A DNA stretch of 64,000 nt. Source: Actinoplanes sp. TBRC 11911 (GTDB lineage: Bacteria; Actinomycetota; Actinomycetes; Mycobacteriales; Micromonosporaceae). Positions 38,044 to 46,730 of the stretch are shown here, in pieces. The stretch covers positions 62,001 through 126,000 of the forward strand of contig NZ_JABBNC010000027.1 in NCBI RefSeq assembly GCF_012933445.1, read 5' to 3'. Each line of letters starts with the position of its first letter. Within the stretch, counting starts at the first letter, position 1. Below the pieces are notes generated by a model that was not told where the DNA came from, made no database searches, and saw only the letters and a list, made by a program, of their open reading frames with translations. A program made the position numbers and the translations under genes.

Positions 38044-38816
38044 CCTGGTTGGAAAGTTATCTTCTGGCTACCTGTCTATCAAGCCAGATGGTGAGTGATC
38101 CTGATCATCCGCTAATCAGTCGCATAACGAAGCGCTTGCACACCGCGCGGTGCGCCTGCTGACCGCGGACGCAAGTTGAGTTCGCGGACGTCTCCTCAGG
38201 TAGCGGTAGTGGCCGCAGCAGGTCGTCGCAGGGCGGTCATGAGTGCTGACCTATGCAAACCGGACGGACTGCGGGCTTGTTTCGTCGCGTTGCCCCGCGG
38301 AGATGACGCTGCGATGACTGGTGTCGTCACGCCATCGACGACGTCCGACGCGCGCTCTGCTCGCCCGGGGCACGAATGTATCGCCGTCGCGGTGTGGCAA
38401 ACCGGAGTGACTCCGAGTCCTATGTGCGGTAAGCGGTACGTCCGGGTTAGATCAGCCAAGGAAGGACGATCTGGCCGGCCTCGTCGCCTTCATCGACCCG
38501 ACAGTCAACTTCGATGGTCTCGCCGCCGCCGGCAGTTCCCGGGTCGGCGAACGAAGCATGCCGACCCGGGAGTCCGTTCCGGGCTATTCCACCGAACGAC
38601 TAAGTTCGGCAGCTCATAGCGTGACACTGGGCGGAGATATTTGATGCTGGTGGTGCGTGCGGCAGACGAAGCCTGAGCCTCGGCCCATCTCGGAGCGACC
38701 GCAGTGCCGCCACCGCGCGGGCCGGCCGAGTGGTCACCCTCCGTCGGTGTCATCACGCGTCATCTTGGTGCTGTGGGCCGAGGATTGGCGCGTCCGTAGG
38801 ACAGCCGCGTAGCGTT
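38044..38816. other. Intergenic, possibly decayed coding
   Basis: 773 bp. A short stretch at 38465-38610 reads like protein in one plus frame (DDLAGLVAFIDPTVNFDG) but lacks a start or recognisable family. Apart from the palindrome near its left end, I see no feature. Confidence 0.4.
38064..38087. promoter_or_regulatory. 24-bp palindrome, site 4 (CTGGCTA-N10-AAGCCAG)
   Basis: Exact consensus match with perfect AGCCAG/CTGGCT arms. It lies 20 bp upstream of the unrecognised 161-codon gene. Confidence 0.65.
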
Positions 38817-39443
38817 TCAGAACCCGATGTGCCGGCGAATCAGGACGATGTGGATTCGGCCGGGCTGCTCGCGGTGGATCTCAAGGATCTTGCCGACGAA
38901 GCTATGAACCCCGTACGCGTCCATGACCCGCGCGTCTTCGCGTGGCAAGCTGTGCTCGTAGATTCGCTCACGTGCGGCTTCGAGCGTGGGCACGATCTTC
39001 TGTGCACCGGCGACGAAGATTACGTTGGCTGCGCCCCAGGCATAAGAGGCATGCTGACTGCCAGACATCGAGGCAATCAAGAGGGCTCCATCTTGGGTGA
39101 TCGCGTGCACACTCCCGAGCGCGAAATCGGCGTGGCCGCTGATGCCCTTCATCTGCTGTGCCTGCGTTGCGGGGTCTAAACGAGCCATCTCGGCACGCGC
39201 CGAGACGTAGGGACCGCCGCTGTCGATTGCATCGACGATCCCTGTTTCGCCGAGCGTGACAGAGGAGTTCGTCATCACGGACGCCCCGTGCGGGATCCGA
39301 GCGAGAACGACGTCGCGCGCAGAGTCAGGACTGTCGACAACCTCGACGCTGAATCCGCTCTGCTCGAGGGCCTCCACGGTTTTCGTGAGTGTCTGGTCAT
39401 CGGGCAAGGTCGCAAAGCGTTCTGATTGCTGCGCTGAAGTCAT
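38817..39443 (-). CDS. LUD domain protein (LutC/YkgG-like)
   Basis: 208 residues, ATG 39443 with GAAGAAGG upstream. LUD-domain features: 'IPHGASVMTNSSVTLGETGI', 'GSVHAITQDGALLIAS' and 'VIFVAGAQKIVPTLEAARERI'. LutC-type proteins act with LutA/LutB in lactate oxidation, but no lutAB is nearby, so this stand-alone copy may have another role. Two TTGACA-N2-TGTCAA palindromes lie 85-140 bp upstream and are shared with the cupin gene at 41.5 kb. Confidence 0.88.
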   Translation of the reverse strand: MTSAQQSERFATLPDDQTLTKTVEALEQSGFSVEVVDSPDSARDVVLARIPHGASVMTNSSVTLGETGIVDAIDSGGPYVSARAEMARLDPATQAQQMKGISGHADFALGSVHAITQDGALLIASMSGSQHASYAWGAANVIFVAGAQKIVPTLEAARERIYEHSLPREDARVMDAYGVHSFVGKILEIHREQPGRIHIVLIRRHIGF

Positions 39444-39527
39444 GGCTTACCTTCTTCATAACGAAACGCGCGATCGGGCTGAAGTCCGTCCCGATGAGGA
39501 CTGCACCGAGCGGGCGCTTCCTGGTCC

Positions 39528-39541
39528 TTGACAGCTGTCAA
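39528..39541. promoter_or_regulatory. Palindrome TTGACA-GC-TGTCAA
   Basis: Perfect 14-bp palindrome upstream of the LUD gene, paired with another copy 42 bp away. The same motif pair occurs before the cupin gene. Confidence 0.65.
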
Positions 39542-39569
39542 GTCGGTCGATCACCAGATTACGTCTGAC

Positions 39570-39583
39570 TTGACAAATGTCAA
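39570..39583. promoter_or_regulatory. Palindrome TTGACA-AA-TGTCAA
   Basis: Perfect 6-bp arms; second site upstream of the LUD gene. Confidence 0.65.
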
Positions 39584-40100
39584 GTATGCATTGTTGTCTT
39601 CACAAGCACTCTCGCTCACAGCCCGCAGCACGCAGGTGCGACGCAACCCCGACCCCGTGTGGCCACGCGCCGACCATCCACTTCGACGCCAACACGATGG
39701 AACTCGGCATCGAGCGCCCGCCGGCGGATGCCGTGACAGCAGGCGTGATCCCCGTCGTCGCCTTTCAGCATTATCGGCGCCCGCCGTTCCCACTTCTGAT
39801 CCGGCAGCTCAGGCGCCGCAACACAACAACATCGACCTACGTATCCGTCAGGATGCGCTCTAGCACGAGGGGTCCGGCAGTTGACCGGTGGTCGTCGCTC
39901 CGGCCGCAGGAAACACGGATCCCGCTGCGCGCTTGCCTGGCTCGGAGCTGGTCGGCTGAGGTTCCAATCGCCGGTACAGCCGTCTCGCCCGGATATGTGG
40001 ACAAATCCCTGTCGGAGGTGTGTCGCCTCGGTTGCCAGCCGGCTCCGGTCAGCAGTCAGGGGCGGCTCCGCGTCCCGGTAGACGCTGCCGGCCGACGGAC

Positions 40101-40733
40101 CTACACTGCGGCGCCGGTTGTCCGTGGTAGCAGCCCGTCTAGGAGCAGACGAGCCATCAGCTCCGCCCGCTCGCTACGTCCAGGCGTCGAGGAAATTCCC
40201 AACCGTCGCACAAGCGGATCGTGGGTCAATGCCAACGCAGACCCATTGATCGCGGCGAACACCACCTCGAGTGGTGCGTCCGGCATCTGGCGCGCCACCA
40301 TAAGCCGCCTGAGGATAGGTTCCAGAACGGTAAAGAAGGGCTGAATGTACAGCACATTTATATAGTCCAGGCGATCCGACTCACGTGCCGACTCATCCGC
40401 GATGATCCGGTTCACCTCCGGTACCTTGCTTGCATGACGAAAGAGTTCGAACACAATACCGCGCAGGAGCTGGTCGTCCGGCAACGACTTATCGGCCGCC
40501 CAAACCAAATCATCACGAAGAGAAGTCATTGCGGCGTCCACCACCGCCCGCCAAAACTTGCCCTTGGAGCCAAACCGAACATTGATAAAGTTATGGCTCA
40601 CGCCAAGCCGCCTGGCCAGCACCCGCACCGACGCACCCTCGTAACCCAACTCGGCGAAAGCCTCGAGGCCGCGCTTCAAGATATCTGCCTCAGACAGGGT
40701 GATCGGAGCGTTACGCTCCCCAGGGGTTGCCAC
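40101..40733 (-). CDS. TetR family transcriptional regulator
   Basis: 210 residues from GTG 40733. Helix-turn-helix at about residues 14-62 ('ILKRGLEAFAELGYEGASVR', 'LGVSHNFINVRFGSKGKFW'). The C-terminal domain is helical with 'DAPLEVVFAAINGSALALTHDPL', like TetR_C members. It sits between the LUD gene and the cupin pseudogene, both carrying TTGACA-N2-TGTCAA pairs, so it is a candidate reader of those sites. Its own upstream region lacks the motif, so this is only proximity. Confidence 0.9.
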   Translation of the reverse strand: MATPGERNAPITLSEADILKRGLEAFAELGYEGASVRVLARRLGVSHNFINVRFGSKGKFWRAVVDAAMTSLRDDLVWAADKSLPDDQLLRGIVFELFRHASKVPEVNRIIADESARESDRLDYINVLYIQPFFTVLEPILRRLMVARQMPDAPLEVVFAAINGSALALTHDPLVRRLGISSTPGRSERAELMARLLLDGLLPRTTGAAV

Positions 40734-41045
40734 CCGAGTATTGTTTCATCCCGCCCCGTCACATGCTCTTGGGTACTGCTTCAAGGCATCCGCTTCCACT
40801 CGACGCGTTTGGGACAGAGCGTCTTGGGTGAGCCCGAGGTGCGGCCGGTCGGTCCGTGTGGTGTATGCATCGCTCGCATCCGTCCTGACGTTCGACGGAC
40901 CGTCGCGAACCCTCGAGCGCTCGAAACGTCGTGCGGCAGCCTTGGTACCGACATCGACTCCCCATAAGGTGAGCGCCTCAAGCGAAAGGCATCGGCTCGA
41001 CACATAAGTTGATTCGCTGGAATCAGCTCAGCGCCAAGAACAGGA
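40734..41045. other. Intergenic, no gene seen
   Basis: 312 bp between the cupin end and the TetR start. No palindrome or small gene was recognised. Confidence 0.4.
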
Positions 41046-41559
41046 TTATGTTGCTTCCGGAACGTTGATCACCCCTGTCAACCGGACCATCTCTTCATAC
41101 CTGGCGAGCTGGTCGTCGTCGACTTGCGACGGCGGCGCCTGGCCGTACTGGACCGGTTGGGCGTAGTCGGCGATGACCTGCTCGGGCCCAGGAGGAGTGA
41201 ACATGAAGATCATCCTCGCTGCGTGGGCGCCCCTGTTTTTGAAACGATGGCGGATCCCCCGCGGAACGTGGATAAAGTCCCCGGCACGAGCGGTGAAGAC
41301 GTGGTCACCGTCGAGAAACTCCAGTTCACCGTCAAGGATCCTCCTCCTCGGGGTGAACATGGGCTTGAGGACCACCACCGGCAGGCACCGTGGCCACGAT
41401 GAAACCAAATCCACCGTTCGTCTGTGCCCCGGTCGCCTTAATGGTGTAGACGTCGCCCACCGCCCACACCGTTGGGCCCTGGCCAGACGGGACGTAGAGC
41501 GCGCCCCGCCTGTTCCACTGCGGGTCATTGGCAGGGAGTTGAGCCAATGAAAAAGTCAT
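41046..41559 (-). pseudogene. Frameshifted cupin (quercetin dioxygenase-like)
   Basis: The N-terminal half reads from ATG 41559 (MTFSLAQLPANDPQW) to 'AHVHPEEEDP' and then hits a stop. The rest continues in another frame as 'ILDGELEFLDGDHVFTARAGDF', 'HVPRGIRHRFKN', and ends at 41046. The join is at about 41340-41350. Cupins usually read HPxEEEAFYxLxGE here, so about 8 nt seem missing. Metal ligands HVH, E and the later H are split between frames. If the shift is a sequencing error, the gene encodes a normal single-domain cupin of about 170 residues. Confidence 0.85.
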
Positions 41560-41626
41560 AGGGACGTCTCTCGATTCTACGGTGAGACATGTGGTACCAG
41601 CTGCCCTCGATCACGGAGATAGCGGC

Positions 41627-41640
41627 TTGACACTTGTCAA
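41627..41640. promoter_or_regulatory. Palindrome TTGACA-CT-TGTCAA
   Basis: Perfect 6-bp arms, 68 bp upstream of the cupin start. Same motif as before the LUD gene. Confidence 0.65.
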
Positions 41641-41652
41641 CATATCTTCAAT

Positions 41653-41666
41653 TTGACAGTTGTCAA
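41653..41666. promoter_or_regulatory. Palindrome TTGACA-GT-TGTCAA
   Basis: Perfect 6-bp arms; centre 26 bp from the previous copy. Confidence 0.65.
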
Positions 41667-42113
41667 GTCTCAGCGGTGTGGTCAGTCAAAGCTGGGTGGC
41701 CTGCCCCGTTCATGACCGACATCGGCGAGCAGGGATCTGGAGTGGACACAGGCGTGCAATGCCGCGAGGTGGCGGTCGCCGACCTGACGGCGACCCGGTA
41801 GCGCACGTTCCGGTGCAGGTTCGTGGCGCACGTCGCCGCGGGCCCACGCGTAGCCGGTGGCAATGATCCAATCGTTCTTCACGCGGCGAGCGTCCACGAA
41901 ACTGGAATTTCCATACGCTCCGGGTGCGGAGGTGAGACCTTCGCCGCGGTCCGGCAGAACCACCATCATCCAACGGTCAATGATCATCATCACGGCCAGC
42001 CGACGCGCCCGTTGACACTCAACCCGAAGCGCTTCTCAGACAGGCTCTCCGGGTGTCGCCTACCTGTTGCCACACGTCATTGACTCGTGAACGAGCTTCC
42101 GGCACTGCTGCGT

Positions 42114-43508
42114 CTAACTCGACATCGGCCGAATGTTGTGGTTCATGCGGAACATGTTGTGTGGGTCAAAGCGCTTCTTGATACCAGCAAGCCGGTCATA
42201 ACGCTCGGCGCCATATACGAGGCGCACCCCCTCAGACGTCGTCGCTTCGTCCTTGGAGAGAAAGTTCAGCGCGCGGCGACTGTCGACCACCCACGGCTCG
42301 AACGTGTCGACCATGCGCTCGAGCCAGCCCTGCAGCGCACCGGCCTGATCGGGCCCGCCCATCCCGAGACCGAACAGCACGAACGGAAAGCCCCGGCTGG
42401 GCACCGCATTTGCAACCAAGGGTTCACGATCTAACGCGCCACCGAGAGCACGGATCTCGACCATCAACAGCGGGTTGTTCGTTCCCGGGCCGGCAAACTC
42501 CACCATGGCATCGACCGCCTCTGCGGAGAACTCCCTCATCGTGGAGGTGCGGTCGACGTACGGCAGCGGATCTGCCGGATCCAGGTGGATCAGCGGAGTC
42601 TCGGTGTACGGGCGTATCGCGATCATGTCGAGTACCGGGGGCGCGACCGCGCGGATCGGTGCAAGCAGTCGATCGCCGTCGGCGGCGGACCCCAGATGGG
42701 CAAACCTGACGTGCAGTACAAACGCGCCCTGCAGTGGCTGCGGCAGCTCCGGCAGACGTGGCAGGCGTAGCGCCGCGAACGATGTCGTCGCCTGCTCCGG
42801 CAGCGTGGGTGCCCAGGTGCTCCAGGCGCTCAACACATCAGCCATCCGCTCACCAGCGAAGAACACCCCGCCGCCATAGAACTCTGAGATCGGAAACAGC
42901 CCGAACTCGATCGCCGTCACCACACCGAAATTGCCCTTGCCACCGCGCAACGCCCAGAACAGATCCGGATCCTCATCCGCGGTGACTCGTCGCAACTCTC
43001 CATCTGCGGTCACGACCTCGATCCGTGAAACGTGATCCGCCGCGTACCCGTGCGATCGGCCCAATACTGGACTCTGGCCACCGCCGAGGGTGTAGCCGAT
43101 GACGCCGACCGTTGGAGACGAGCCGCTAATCGGGGCGAGGCCGTACTTAGCAGCCGCCGCGATCGCGGCGCCCCAGCGGACGCCGGGCTCGACCCGGGCA
43201 GTGCGAGTGTCCGGGTCGATCCAGACGCGTTGCATCCTGGAGGTGTTGATCAGAACAGCGTCGTGTGCGTTGTTGACTACCTGATGCCCGGTTGCCCGTA
43301 CGGCCACCGGCCGGTCGTGTTCGGCGGCGAACCGCACCACGGCCTGCACGTCGTCGGCGTTGGTGACGCCGACGACGACGGCCGGCTCGATCTTATTGTT
43401 CAGGTTGTACGAAGAGACCTCGGTCGCATACCCGTCGTCCCCGGGAAGCAGTACCGGCCCCTCGACTACCCGGCGCAGTCCAACAACATCAAATCCTTCT
43501 ACCGTCAC
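42114..43508 (-). CDS. BBE-type FAD-linked oxidase (copy 1)
   Basis: 464 residues from GTG 43508 (GGGGA upstream); GTG 43532 is the alternative. FAD-binding PCMH domain: 'PAVVVGVTNADDVQAVVRFA', 'VRATGHQ' with the His for covalent FAD, and 'GYTLGGGQSPVLGRSHG'. The Cys used for a second flavin link in bicovalent members is absent. The C-terminal berberine-bridge segment 'YDRLAGIKKRFDPHNMFRMN' is complete. Such enzymes oxidise alcohols, sugars or natural products. About half its residues match the copy at 56281-57684. A 24-bp palindrome lies about 75 bp upstream. Confidence 0.93.
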   Translation of the reverse strand: MTVEGFDVVGLRRVVEGPVLLPGDDGYATEVSSYNLNNKIEPAVVVGVTNADDVQAVVRFAAEHDRPVAVRATGHQVVNNAHDAVLINTSRMQRVWIDPDTRTARVEPGVRWGAAIAAAAKYGLAPISGSSPTVGVIGYTLGGGQSPVLGRSHGYAADHVSRIEVVTADGELRRVTADEDPDLFWALRGGKGNFGVVTAIEFGLFPISEFYGGGVFFAGERMADVLSAWSTWAPTLPEQATTSFAALRLPRLPELPQPLQGAFVLHVRFAHLGSAADGDRLLAPIRAVAPPVLDMIAIRPYTETPLIHLDPADPLPYVDRTSTMREFSAEAVDAMVEFAGPGTNNPLLMVEIRALGGALDREPLVANAVPSRGFPFVLFGLGMGGPDQAGALQGWLERMVDTFEPWVVDSRRALNFLSKDEATTSEGVRLVYGAERYDRLAGIKKRFDPHNMFRMNHNIRPMSS

Positions 43509-43583
43509 GGCCCGGATCCCCGCTCTCAGCACTTGGTCAATCCGATCGGCGACCGACGGTGATGCGGATCGCCGATCGTCGTC

Positions 43584-43607
43584 CTAACTATACTTATTAA
43601 CGGTTAG
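43584..43607. promoter_or_regulatory. 24-bp palindrome, site 5 (CTAACTA-N10-CGGTTAG)
   Basis: Two mismatches in the second arm, but the whole is a CTAAC/GTTAG palindrome upstream of BBE copy 1. Confidence 0.45.
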
Positions 43608-44291
43608 GCCACGTCTGTCGTGGAGTCTTAAGTCACATCGAATGGCACATGTTGTCGTTACTCGGCACGCAAACTAGGCCTCGGCAATGTCGACAACACG
43701 AGGGACGGACTCTGCCGGATGGTCGATCCAGCCCGTCCGGGCTGACGATGACCATCCGTTACTTGAGGTACTCCCTGATGGTGGCGACGCCCGCGCCCTA
43801 GACACGGCGGTCCGCGTCCCAGCAAGCGATAGCTCTCGACCATCGGTCGATCAGCTGGGCTTGAACACGCGTTTCCCATTGTCATGGCCATGCGTGGGGC
43901 GGCGGCTCGGTAACCCTGGTTGGACAGTTGATCGAGGTAGGTTCCCGGTCAGACCTCTCGTTGATCACGCGGCTCGTAGCCGAGGCCGGCGGCAACTGGA
44001 AGCGCGCAAAGATTCACTACGGCGCCTCGGAGTTTGTCGGCTACGGTGAGCTCGATTTAGCTCCCGACCGAAGTGGACCGGGGCCCTCCTGATCACCAGA
44101 CTGCGGCGAATGCCGAAACGTTGCAGACCGGTCACGGTTCGTTGAGTGGCCCATCACCGACAATCGACTGATTCGCTGGGTAGGTCCAAGATCCCTCAAT
44201 GTCCGTGTCTGACGCTTTCAGTCGGCTGACTGACGACAGTCCGGCTCACCGTGACATAGCCTCGATAGGTCATTCACAACGGAGGGTCACT
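43608..44291. other. Intergenic with possible coding remnant
   Basis: No intact gene. Plus strand 43945-44090 reads 'LITRLVAEAGGNWKRAKI' then 'HYGASEFVGYGEL' to a stop, with protein-like composition but no start and no family; perhaps the 3' end of a lost gene. A TCAGTC/GACTGA palindrome at 44218-44233 precedes the SnoaL-like gene. Confidence 0.35.
44218..44233. promoter_or_regulatory. Palindrome TCAGTC-N4-GACTGA
   Basis: Perfect 6-bp arms, 59 bp upstream of the SnoaL-like gene start; a likely operator of unknown regulator. Confidence 0.4.
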
Positions 44292-44714
44292 ATGGTAAAC
44301 GCAAGGGTTCAATCGGACGACACCCGCGAACGCGCCGAAGAGTTCTTACATCTCCTCGGCGGGGATGACGTCGACCGTATCAAGGACCTCTTCGCTGAAA
44401 GCATCGACTGGTACGTACCGGGCGATACTGATCTGCCTTGGACCGGCCCACGGACCCGAGGCTCCGACGTGCCGGCTTTCTTTAAGACCATGAATTCGGC
44501 GTTTCGGCCTGGCCAAAGCGAATATGCCGTGGACCACATCATCGTGGAAGACGACGATGCAGTCGTCGTCGCCAAAGCCACACATACCTTCACACGTAGC
44601 GGCAAACGCTTCACTACGCCGCTGATCATGCTCCTGCGCGTCAAGGATTCGAAGATCGTTCGCCTTCACCTGTACGAGGACACTTACCTGGTCTCCCGGT
44701 CGTTCTCGATCTGA
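44292..44714 (+). CDS. SnoaL/NTF2-like protein
   Basis: 140 residues from ATG 44292, chosen for the GGAGGG 6 nt upstream; the frame extends further but without a ribosome site. NTF2-like fold: 'AEEFLHLLGGDDVDRIKDLF', 'IDWYVPG', 'FFKTMNSAF', 'VVVAKATHTFTRSGKRF' and 'RVKDSKIVRLHLYED'. Small cone-fold proteins of this kind bind or isomerise small molecules, for example polyketide cyclases. Isolated monocistronic gene; no partner enzyme beside it. Confidence 0.88.
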   Translation: MVNARVQSDDTRERAEEFLHLLGGDDVDRIKDLFAESIDWYVPGDTDLPWTGPRTRGSDVPAFFKTMNSAFRPGQSEYAVDHIIVEDDDAVVVAKATHTFTRSGKRFTTPLIMLLRVKDSKIVRLHLYEDTYLVSRSFSI

Positions 44715-45156
44715 CGAGAGGCCATAGCAAACGCGCGCCCAGCGTTGCTTCTCGACTATGTAAGTTCCGACGGCGTCCCAAGGACCCACGGGTGCGGCTG
44801 ACACCGCCGCCCGCCTTCAAACCGGTGCGACGGCGTCATGCACACAAGCCGTTCGCTGACCGCCGTTTGCGTTTCTTATCGCACCCCGGCGAGGTGCCGG
44901 TATCCGCTTCCGGTCGACATCGCCGCCGCATGCCCGACGGGTAATCCTGATCCCGCCGTCGGCATCTGCTGATCATCAATCCTCTCCGGTGCCGGCGCGG
45001 CTGCGAGACGACCTGACAGTCAACACGGCGTCCCGACGACGTGCCGCGTACTTCGGCCGGCACCGACTTCGGCGGCCTCATGGACGAACCAGCAGTGGCT
45101 CAGGGGTCATGACGTGCCGATGCCGATGCCGTCATCAAGGGATGAAATGAGCTAGC
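44715..45156. other. Intergenic, no gene seen
   Basis: 442 bp between convergent genes. Short frames here are basic and low-complexity and look like non-coding GC-rich DNA. Confidence 0.45.
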
Positions 45157-45927
45157 CTAGTTGCCGCGAACGGCTTCACCGATCAGGTCGGCGACCGCAT
45201 GCGGATGGGTGACCATCGATAGGTGGGGCGCGTCGACGTTGACCACCCGTGCGTTTGCCTGCTTGGCCATCGCTTGTTGTGCCGCCGGCGGGATTACCTG
45301 GTCGGTCGTCCCCACGAAGGCCCACGACGGGATGGTTGTCCACCCAGGTATGCCTGTAAACGCCTCGGAGAGTGACGACAATGTCAGTGGACGCTGGTTC
45401 GCGGCAAGCGCTGCAACGGTTGCGCCTTCGAGGCCGCTCACGAAGAGCTGGCCGAAATAGTCGGCCTTGACGTAGACGTCAACGTCGATCGTGTTTCCTG
45501 AGGCGTCATGGAGCGGCACCGCGGTGACCGACCGCTCCGGATCCAGAGTCGATCCTGGCTGAGAAGCGGTGAGCTTCATGACGGTGTCACCATTCACCGG
45601 TATGTACGCGTTGACATAGACGAGGGCGCTCACGTGCTCGTTGTTGGCGGCGGCCGCGGTAATGACCATGCCAGCGTACGAATGGCCGACCAGCACGATC
45701 GGTCCAGCAATCGTGGCGAGATAGTCCTCCAGATATCGGCTGTCGTAGTCGATCCCGCGTAGTGGGTTGGGCGCGACGACGACGGTGTAGCCCTCACGCT
45801 GCAACTGATCGGTGACGGCTGCCCAGCTCGAGCCGTCCGCCCACGCTCCGTGCACCAGCACGACCGTAGGAACTACTCGCGACCCGCTCCGGGAAAATTG
45901 ATCTTGGTAATCGGAGTGCTTTGACAT
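45157..45927 (-). CDS. Alpha/beta hydrolase
   Basis: 256 residues from ATG 45927 with GAGGATC upstream; the open frame to 46050 is not conserved-looking. Oxyanion region 'VVLVHGAWADGSSW', nucleophile elbow GHSYAG, acid 'WAFVGTTDQVIPP' and catalytic His in 'APHLSMVTHPHAVADLI'. It resembles EstC/salicylate-esterase-like hydrolases common in actinomycetes. A 24-bp palindrome with one mismatch lies about 270 bp upstream. Confidence 0.93.
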   Translation of the reverse strand: MSKHSDYQDQFSRSGSRVVPTVVLVHGAWADGSSWAAVTDQLQREGYTVVVAPNPLRGIDYDSRYLEDYLATIAGPIVLVGHSYAGMVITAAAANNEHVSALVYVNAYIPVNGDTVMKLTASQPGSTLDPERSVTAVPLHDASGNTIDVDVYVKADYFGQLFVSGLEGATVAALAANQRPLTLSSLSEAFTGIPGWTTIPSWAFVGTTDQVIPPAAQQAMAKQANARVVNVDAPHLSMVTHPHAVADLIGEAVRGN

Positions 45928-46103
45928 GAGGATCCTCAAGTTGGTGCGATATGTGCGGACTCTTGCCTGTCGATCACGAAGAGCCGAGCTGTCTTGAACG
46001 AGAAGTTCACCAATAGAAGCCCCACGCCGACACTGATGTGATACCAGCATCGAGGTGTGGCGCGAATGATGCTTGAGTCAAGTGACTGAATCAGCTTGAT
46101 TGG

Positions 46104-46123
46104 CATCTGCTGCAAAGCAGATG
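46104..46123. repeat. Perfect 8-bp inverted repeat CATCTGCT-N4-AGCAGATG
   Basis: Lies about 180 bp upstream of the alpha/beta hydrolase. Could be a hairpin in a leader or an operator. Confidence 0.35.
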
Positions 46124-46195
46124 AAGACACGCGCCGTCGCGGCACGGGCACTTCTTCGGAGGCGGTTAACGCATCCACACTAACCCATCACGCGC

Positions 46196-46219
46196 CTAAC
46201 TATCAAGTTTAATAGTCTG
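46196..46219. promoter_or_regulatory. 24-bp palindrome, site 6 (CTAACTA-N10-TAGTCTG)
   Basis: One mismatch to the consensus. Nearest downstream gene is the alpha/beta hydrolase, about 270 bp away. Confidence 0.45.
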
Positions 46220-46730
46220 CAACTTCCCTACTTGGGCATCGATACGTCCTCGGCCGCCTCCGGGCTCGCGGCCACCACCGACTCCCTCCCAGCCGCCGCG
46301 CCAGCGGAGGCGGAATTGCATCGGCCAGCTACTGCTGTGCTCAGCATCACGCTGCCGCTGGACACCACGGCCTTCGTCGACCACCGCAAGATCCCCTCAC
46401 CACGGTAGCCTTCGCCTCCCTCGTAGCAGGGTTGATCAACGGCGCTTGGTGCTGAGCGCAACGAGCACCGCGCCAACAACGTCAGCTGGACCCGAAGCTC
46501 CAGCGCGACATGTGCGGCCGCGTGGCGTGACAGACAAGTGCCTGGCCGTTTTTTCTCCTGCGACATCCGGGTCCGGCATCGCGGAACCCGCTGAAGCCGG
46601 CCCCGGGCCAGATGCTGCGGCTACGCAGTCTCCGGCAAATTCGGAGATCGCGAATCAACTACGCGCGCAGAGCCGTCGGGCCCCGTCGTGCTCGGCCTCG
46701 CAACGCGTGCGTGCGAGAGTGCTACACGGG

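Larger units (their letters stand above)
39444..40100. other. Intergenic, LUD promoter plus unassigned sequence
   Basis: 657 bp. Besides the two TTGACA palindromes no feature is convincing; open frames here look like chance or old remnants. Confidence 0.4.
41560..42113. other. Intergenic, cupin promoter and possible gene remnant
   Basis: 554 bp. On the minus strand around 41800-41950 a segment reads 'VDARRVKNDWIIATGYAWARGD', protein-like but frame-broken and unassigned; it may be a remnant. No intact gene. Confidence 0.35.
45928..46730. other. Intergenic, hydrolase promoter and unassigned DNA
   Basis: 803 bp. Plus strand 46225-46410 reads 'YLGIDTSSAASGLAATTDSL' up to 'DHRKIPSPR' and a stop, with no start or family; perhaps a remnant. 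Otherwise only the two palindromes listed. Confidence 0.35.

Noticed and set aside
38176..38619. 147-codon plus-strand frame
   Set aside because: Basic, low-complexity and without family or ribosome site.
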